This document shows positions 57,228-64,000 of a stretch of DNA of 64,000 bases, in pieces (the first letter of the stretch is position 1; each line of letters opens with the position of its first letter). Under the pieces are notes generated by a model that had not been told where the DNA came from, did not search any database, and was given only the letters and a program-made list of their open reading frames with translations. This DNA is from Patella vulgata (lineage: Eukaryota > Mollusca > Gastropoda > Patellidae), in the NCBI RefSeq assembly GCF_932274485.2, contig NC_065881.2:76448702-76512701 (forward strand), written 5' to 3'. Position numbers and translations under genes: made by a program.

Positions 57228-57570
57228 AGTGATCATCTGGGATTCAGTCAAATAGTCATCTGGGATTTAGTCTCAGATTCAGCCAAATAGTCATCTGGGA
57301 ATCAGCCAGATAGTCATCTGGGAATCAGCCAGATAGTCATCTGGGATTCAGAATAAGATTCAGCCAAATAATTATCTGGTATTCAGCCAAATAATCATCT
57401 TTGAAACAGCCAAATAGTCATCTGGGATTCAGAATAAGATTCAGCCAAATAGTCATCTGGGATTTAGCCAAATAGTCATAATTATGGGATTCAGTCTAAG
57501 ATTCAGCCAAATGGTCATCTGGGATTCCGTCTAGGATTTAACCAAATAATCAGCTGGGATTCATCAAAAC
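57228..57570. repeat. 23-bp minisatellite (C copy)
   Basis: About fourteen 'agtcatctgggattcagcca' units with scattered variants. Confidence 0.9.
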
Positions 57571-57674
57571 AGTTATTTAATAACCTTTGATCCGATGACA
57601 AAACACAAACAGTTATAGCTGTACTTCCAAACAAACCCGAACACCATACCCTAACCTGTCTATAATTGTCAATT

Positions 57675-57910
57675 GGTGTGATCGAGAGGGAATGGGTTTT
57701 AACACCCACGCCCAATAGGTCATTTCGGGACTAACATATGGTACAATGTTTTTTTTTCTCGAAAATTAGCTGGCGTTCATGAATCTTTAGCATTGGGGTG
57801 GTGAGTTGAATTAGAATACTCGGAGAAAACTCACGAGGTTAGGCAGGCGATCTCGTCACGTACAAGGTAGGGATCGAAATCACACAGCTCGACTCAATGA
57901 ACCCCCATCC
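57675..57910 (-). mobile_element. SINE-2 shared by the units (C copy)
   Basis: 'ataggtcatttcgggactaa', 'aactcacgaggttaggcagg', 'atcgaaatcacacagctcga'. Counterpart of 52325-52590. Confidence 0.75.
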
Positions 57911-58609
57911 CCACCACCATCTGCACCCGTAGTAAAATAATATAAGTTCTTTTCTATTCGAATATATCTTTCATGTCCTTTAACTACATTCGAAGCATTG
58001 TCTCTTTTTTAAATATTAAAATATTACTTCCATAAAGTATTGTAATATGATAACATTCACTGTAGGGGTTGCTTTACTGGGAATCCCATTTTTTAATATT
58101 ATTATTCTTTCAACTGCATGGTCAGGTTCTAAAATAGATATTACGCCTTAGATTATATTCTAATCATATCAATGTCACATCAATGTTATTACCATGAAAG
58201 CTGCTCGAACAGCTACGCAATTGGGAAAACCAATGTTACGCGTGAATTTTCATTGGTTATAGGACACCAGACACATTAGTTATACATGACATAACATTCC
58301 TACCTAGTTGCACTCGACGGCCAGGCGTGAAAAAACCCCTGATAAAGCCCACTGAATCAGTACTTAGTTTCTCTATTTATTGCCCCTGTCTTTTACGTTG
58401 TCAAAAAATATTGCACTTTAGCTGTGGCTATGTCTTGGACCAAATTTTCAAGCGAAACACCCCCGAAATGAAGGGGCAGCACAATTTCGTGACTACTTGT
58501 AATTCTTGATTACAGTAGTTAGCATTCTTGCACGTCTCGCACAATTTCTTGAGATATTGTAGAAAAGGCATGAGATGGGGACATTGCAGCCCTAACTCAA
58601 AAGTAACGG

Positions 58610-58755
58610 TCGGATGTAAATTGGACTCAAATTGAATCAAACATGGCCGCCGCATACTAATGAGTCTATTTTCAACACGGGGTTAGGATTATAATAATTA
58701 TATACGGCGGCCATGTTTGACTCAACTTAGGTCCAAATTACCTCTAACCAATAGT
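58610..58755. repeat. Palindromic MITE (C copy)
   Basis: Inverted arms of about 40 bp meet near 'aaacatggccgccgca' and 'acggcggccatgttt', with about 50 bp between. It lacks coding sequence. Confidence 0.75.
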
Positions 58756-59934
58756 AACCGAAGATTAAAATTGACGAAAAATCAGGTCGAACGAGCGGGT
58801 AGGGAGGTGTTAATCATTATTTTCCTAAACGGGGCTTTAGGCAACATATTCGCACCAGCCGTAATATTTTTATATTTCATTCCAAATTACAACCCGTTTA
58901 AACTTGCATGCCTTTGTATTCAATTCAATAATTATTCATATTCATGGGCATAATGCTAAAATAGGGAATGTCAATGGTAGGTTCTTAGAAGTGTTCAAAT
59001 AGGGAATGCCAAAGTGGAATTTTCCATTATCCTAAGTGTGTTGCACAAATGGTGTTACTTAAATAGAAAACATAATGTGTGTTTGTGAAATTCCACTGAA
59101 TTGATATCGCAGACCTTGAGAAAGCAAAATAGATAGCATGTCTAATCATAGGTATGACATGAATCAATTTAATTTAGATCCTACCAAACACGGTCACAGA
59201 TTTAACAATACAATTTTCAGAAATTGTGAATACCAAATGTAGGCGTGATTGACACCTGACGAATTAACAACGGCTGATGTAATCTGTGTAAAGTAGACAC
59301 AAAAATAATACATGAATCATACAATTTAATAGCTATTTTTTGGCAAATATTCAAGACGTTTTAAAGCTTGATTCCTTGGAGAATCGTGACTTGATCACTT
59401 AATCTGATATGTGCGTTTGTGTTGTTTGTAGTGGGTGTAAATTGTGTCATGTCCGTAGGTTTGTCTTGTGTATTTCTCTGCGTGTGGTGGGGAACCCTTT
59501 CCTTGCTATATAGATACTCTACCTGCTTAATAATGTATCTAAACTACCAAGATACATGATTGCAATTGACAACGCCAATTGTGATTTTCATGTTTACCAT
59601 GTCCGCTCTTCTCAGACGGAGACCATATTTTCCCAAATTACAACTGTTTAAATCCCAACACATTCAGGAGGAAATAGTCATCGATATTTTATGACCTAAT
59701 TTGTCATGATTAAATGATGTTTTAATTAGAATTGATATATGTGATAGCAGCCATATTTAAAAATATTAGATGCGAAAGATGGAAATTGTTGATTTTGTAT
59801 CAAAAATACAGGATTTACAACATGAAATAACATAGGTTGTCAGTTATATATTAGGTTAACCTACATTCTATTGTCGATATTAAAAGGCGAACGGCATAAT
59901 TTAAAGACTAATGCAAGGTATCGATAGGATTGTC

Positions 59935-60112
59935 CCTATTGAGTCCACGATCTGGTCCGTGAAGACACGTTCGGGTACGTTTCGATACGATCAACACGAT
60001 TGCTACCAATGACCTCATTATTTGAAACGACCTGATACGATCACCACGACCACTCCACGATTAAATCACGATTTTAATCGCAACACGAATCGTGATAGTG
60101 GGAACCTGGCAT
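59935..60112. repeat. Dispersed repeat R3, longest copy
   Basis: 'cgatacgatcaacacgattg', 'aatgacctcattatttgaaa', 'cgattaaatcacgatttta', 'cacgaatcgtgat', 'gggaacctggcat'. Confidence 0.55.
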
Positions 60113-60557
60113 GTATTCTCTCTGATGTATTCTCGACTGTATTCAGATGGTCACCATGGTTACTGGTTGACAGCTGAGACATCAACAGAACGATTGTTAA
60201 TCATTTATTACCGGTTTAATACGCATTATAGGTCTATGATAATATTTTTCGTGGTCGTTAGAAAGTAGATATACGTTTTGGGACTCTACAGTCTGGCCCC
60301 AGTAACGCCAAAGGAATACAACTTTAAAGTATATCTTGTTCAGACAAATTGGGAATACCAGCTACGCATGTTACTTATGGTCAACGCGTGGTATTAAAAT
60401 AAAAAAACCCAACAAAATTTGAAAGGGTAAATATTCTGTCTTAAACTCAGTACATACAGTGTAACTTATATAAATTTGTTTATAGAAAATGTATCGGTTA
60501 GATCTAGAATACGTATGTTTGCAAATATATCAATACAAAAACTTTGATAAGTACTTT

Positions 60558-60650
60558 CCAAGTGGGAATGGAGTGGAAACCACTTCACTTGACTCAATGG
60601 CAGGTCCTTTGTTCTAATGCACACACGTTAAACAATTCGGCCCACGTAAA
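60558..60650 (-). mobile_element. SINE-2 head fragment, reverse
   Basis: 'ggaaaccacttcacttgact', 'caatggcaggtcctttgttc', 'taaacaattcggcccac' match the reversed SINE-2 head and first body block. Confidence 0.6.
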
Positions 60651-62631
60651 ATGCTATAATTAGCAAATGGTTATTATGGTCAGAATGTTCGAGAATGTGA
60701 TTGAATTACAGATAAGATAAAACTTCTAAGGGTGTTTTTAAACTAGTATCAAATTTGCCCTCGTATAAATATCTGATAATATAGAGGGTTGGGTATGGGC
60801 TTGTCATGTGAATAAATTATGTAAAATAAAATAAAGACCCGAAACAGACAGAATTTGCTCATCCTTAAATGTTGGTGTATCTAAAGTACCATTCACTGTT
60901 TAAGATTAATATATATACACATATTATTTCAGTAATTGAATAAATTATCTCTAATAACATGCAATATTATATTCACTACCTACTTGAATGCCCAAATAAA
61001 TCTGCCAACAGATTAAAATTGATTCATTTTAATCTGGTTTGGGTAATAAAAAATGTCTCTAATGTACAGGTAAATGGTCCTACACATTTCCTCGTTTTTG
61101 CCGCAAGGGTCCTATCCTATTCGTAGCAACCCAAATACCAATGTGGCACCATGGACACTTCTGTTCAGACTTCACGCTGACTACACGTCGGTTTTAATAT
61201 TGACCTAAACACCAGCCACATATACTATCAGTGAACGTGGCTATTGTAAACTATAACTTCACTCTAGTCCCATGGTATCTGAAATGATGTCTATATATAT
61301 ATATCTATAGATATACAGGTTCAATTACTCACAATAATAATAATTGTTCAGATACCCTTACTGGCGGGGGAGCAGGTGCTACCTCCGAAGAATTTACATA
61401 ATGTCTAGGCTAAAATGAGCGCGCACCTTTGTTCAAAATTAGAATAGGCCCAAGAATTCGAGTTTATATTATGACTGTCAAGGTAAAAGTATAACAACAA
61501 CCAATCGACCAGTGAGTCGCGAATAATTAGATGCCAAAGATTCTTTCTAAAGCCCAGATTATCTTACTTGGAGCAATGAGTTTCCGAAGCTTAGTTCCAT
61601 GCAGAAACACACAGAAAGACGTCACCTAACATTAACACATTAATGTCACAGTCAGATATATCAGAAGAACTCGAAATTGGGTCATTTATCAGTATGACCC
61701 GATTCAACATGGCCCATGATTGGTCGATGCTTCATAGCATATACCTATTTATAATTATGATTCGCACCAGAAGAAGGGTCTTGTGTCTGCAAATCGGTCG
61801 ACATAGAATGTGTTTGTACAGTATTACCATACCTGTATACCAAATCCAATGTGCAACTTCAACATAGACATTGTAAGCCCAAACAAACTGGACGTAAAGG
61901 ATGTGAATAAGTTTGTGAAACGCTTGTTTAAAATAAGTCAAAATAAATACTGTTTAATAAGCCAGATCTTGGATTTACGACAATTTTACATAAAATGAAT
62001 CACAATGAATGCGCAAGTCTTACGTCATTTGTTTTGTTTTAGAAATATATCAGTAAGTGGTATCTATCTTGGGAACATGTCCTGGGATGTTTAACTTAGT
62101 ATCAAAGGATCTAATGATAACGCTGACTTGATTTGACTTCTTTATTTCAATAATGTAGGAACAAACATTAAAAATTATTACTGTTAATTCTAACAACCAA
62201 TCCAGCACGTAGGAACATAACATATCATAACAGATTGTAGTCATTATCGCCATCGTACTTATTCACGTCTGTTTCCATTATCACGTGCCCATCTGTCTTG
62301 TACAGCGGTCTCTTGATAAGCTTGTCTATCAGTAATCTTGTCTGAGTTATGTTTCTACTTGAGATCATATATAATGGTCAAGGTGTTATCAAGAACCTTA
62401 TTATTAGTATTTAACAGACATTCACAAATTATAATACATATAATAATGTCTAACTAACTAACTAACTTAATTATTAGATGTGTGTTACACCTGTCAATAC
62501 CGTAGTCTTAATTAAAGATGTGTCTTTATATTTATCATAATCTGAAATCAGCTGATCATTATATACGGAGTTACTTGTCATAAATCAAACAGATGAAAGG
62601 AAGTTTAGTGGAAAGCAATTTTCAGGGAATG

Positions 62632-62642
62632 TATATATAAAG
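62632..62642 (+). promoter_or_regulatory. TATA box of the putative fourth Hint gene
   Basis: TATATATAAAG, 155 bp before the ATG at 62787. A longer leader than in A-C, but otherwise the same arrangement. Confidence 0.5.
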
Positions 62643-62786
62643 AAGGCGAAGAAGAACTGCAGGACTTGTCTGTGATATCACTTCGGTGGGAACTGGCGTT
62701 GAATAAAGCTGTTTCACACAGGAACTGCGGGACACATCTGTACTCACTTGCAGGATAGTATATTTGTGCCACGTCGTATAGCAGCC

Positions 62787-64000
62787 ATGAGTAATATAGA
62801 TGATAGTAACTCGGTAAGTGAAATTTCACAAGTTATTTGGAATGAATGAATGGAATGTGGTTTAATGGTACGTCAGCGGCAATCGGGATACATTGTGACA
62901 AACATAGTCTGACCTATACGAGACACATTAAATATAAATAATCGCAATCATAATATTATATAAAAAAAACCCCAAATATCATAGAGTAGTAAAGTAAATA
63001 GAGATTAAAAACAAATTACACAATACGTTTAAAAGATTTAAAAATGTTAAAGCGAGAATTTCATATTTTCTGAGAAAGTCAAAACATAATTATTTCTATG
63101 TCTTTTGCTCAATCGGTTGTCAACACACTATTATACGATCATAGGTATCATTCTCAAACTTAAAAAGTATTCACCCCTGCAATAATAACACAATTACCTC
63201 GTTTGTTTTTTTTATCCCCCCATGGAATAGCTATCTTCAAAAGGTTGGATTTGTAGTTGAAAATGATATTTTTGCCAATTTCTCAGCTGGCAATAGTGAA
63301 TTATAGGATTAATAGGATTATTCTTTAACATGGTAGGACTGTTTATAGATACCATCTATTTTAAGGCTTTATTTTAATACATTTTAAAAATATAAATTGA
63401 AAATTTGCAATTGCAACTTTAACGAAGCACTGTTATTGCAGTGTAGACACGCCCAAGAACGTTTGTCAACCCGGTTATGTGCTCTACCAGAATATGAGAA
63501 CGAGAGGGAGTGAGGGAGGGTTTAACGTCCACGCCACACAAATTACGTCATGTCTACATTTTTATTTTAAGAATTCGCTTGCGCGTAGGGGTCTATAGCA
63601 GCCGGAGGAAACCGAAGGTCCCGTAGAAAACCCACGAGGCTGTACAGGCGACCCTACTCCTTGTCGCATACAACCGGGGAATCGAAACCTGCACACCAGT
63701 TGACTCAATGACACAGCTTATGATACTACGCGCACGCGCTAACCGCTAGGCCATCCACCCCCTTCCCCAATATTTATATTATGAAGTAGACCTGTAACAA
63801 TAATAGTTTATCAGACCCGTTGTTGAGACCTTTTTTTTGTACGATCCATAAAATATAAATTTCCTTAGCTTTTTTGTAGTGACTATTTCTTCCTCATGCC
63901 TTTCTTTCAGAACAATAACTTGATGACAGAACGACAATTATGTATGTTTCCCTGTCTGGCTATATGTGTACACACCTGTGATTGTTTTCCATAGTTTGTA
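62787..64000 (+). CDS. Putative Hint gene D, first exon and possible exon 2, cut by window edge
   Basis: ATG at 62787 opens a 9-codon exon MSNIDDSNS ending at 62813 before GTAAGTG. This is the same place, length class and composition as MSSDNSNG of gene C. A downstream segment matches the start of Hint exon 2 at nucleotide level (GACAATTATGTATGTTTCCC against GACAATTGTCTGTGTTTTCC of B). With an acceptor at 63929 it reads NDNYVCFPVWLYVY; with the stronger acceptor at 63910 it reads NNNLMTERQLCMFPCL.. and stops at 63992-63994. Neither continues as CFPGYG, so this may be a diverged gene, a dead copy, or the real exon 2 may lie beyond the window. A SINE-2 occupies the intron. Confidence 0.45.
63501..63765 (-). 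mobile_element. SINE-2, full-length, reverse
   Basis: 'gggtttaacgtccacgccac', 'gcgcgtaggggtctatagca', 'aggcgaccctactccttgtc' to the head 'taaccgctaggccatccacc'. Confidence 0.85.

Larger units (their letters stand above)
58956..62600. other. Intergenic between unit C and the putative fourth gene
   Basis: Mostly AT-rich sequence without a recognised gene. It contains a promoter-like relic at 59493-59512, repeat R3 at 59935-60112 and a SINE-2 head fragment at 60558-60650. Confidence 0.5.

Overview
The window is AT-rich animal genomic DNA with small exons, GT-AG introns and many tRNA-headed SINEs. The gene set (BOP1, galactocerebrosidase, free-standing hedgehog-type Hint genes) and the SINE tails (one family ending in TTTCATT repeats, one in CT repeats) suggest a lophotrochozoan, most likely a gastropod mollusc. 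The species cannot be fixed from the sequence alone.

Layout. (1) 1-13305, plus strand: the last 15 coding exons of BOP1, the WD40 ribosome-biogenesis factor of the PES1-BOP1-WDR12 complex; its first exon(s) lie left of the window. (2) 16093-32036, minus strand, convergent with BOP1: a complete 18-exon galactocerebrosidase (GALC) gene predicting 683 residues. It reads cleanly through every splice junction, but alanine stands where the family has its catalytic nucleophile glutamate. Its 6.6 kb first intron holds a broken Ty3/Gypsy fossil and a MITE. (3) 32037-42600: no host gene recognised; SINEs (two nested in opposite order), a Penelope-like reverse-transcriptase remnant, a LINE remnant and tandem arrays. 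(4) 42.4-59 kb, plus strand: three tandem units of roughly 5-6 kb (A, B, C), each with a TATA promoter, an 8-codon first exon, a 98-codon exon and a 108-codon exon encoding a 214-residue protein that is almost only a hedgehog-type Hint (Hog) domain. A and C are open; B has a +1 frameshift in its last exon. (5) 62.6-64 kb: a TATA box, a 9-codon first exon and a downstream candidate exon look like the start of a fourth, diverged member cut by the window edge.

The Hint cluster is the most interesting content. The proteins have no hedge domain and no visible signal peptide. A 15-residue, Cys-rich leader precedes the Cys-Phe that would be the self-cleavage site. SINEs, minisatellites and a MITE shared by the units, together with insertions private to one unit (a SINE and a Harbinger element in A, a MITE in B), give a relative history of the duplications.

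All exon boundaries were read by eye from splice signals, reading frame and remembered family sequences; no alignment or database search was run. SINE and repeat ends are approximate unless target-site duplications are given.
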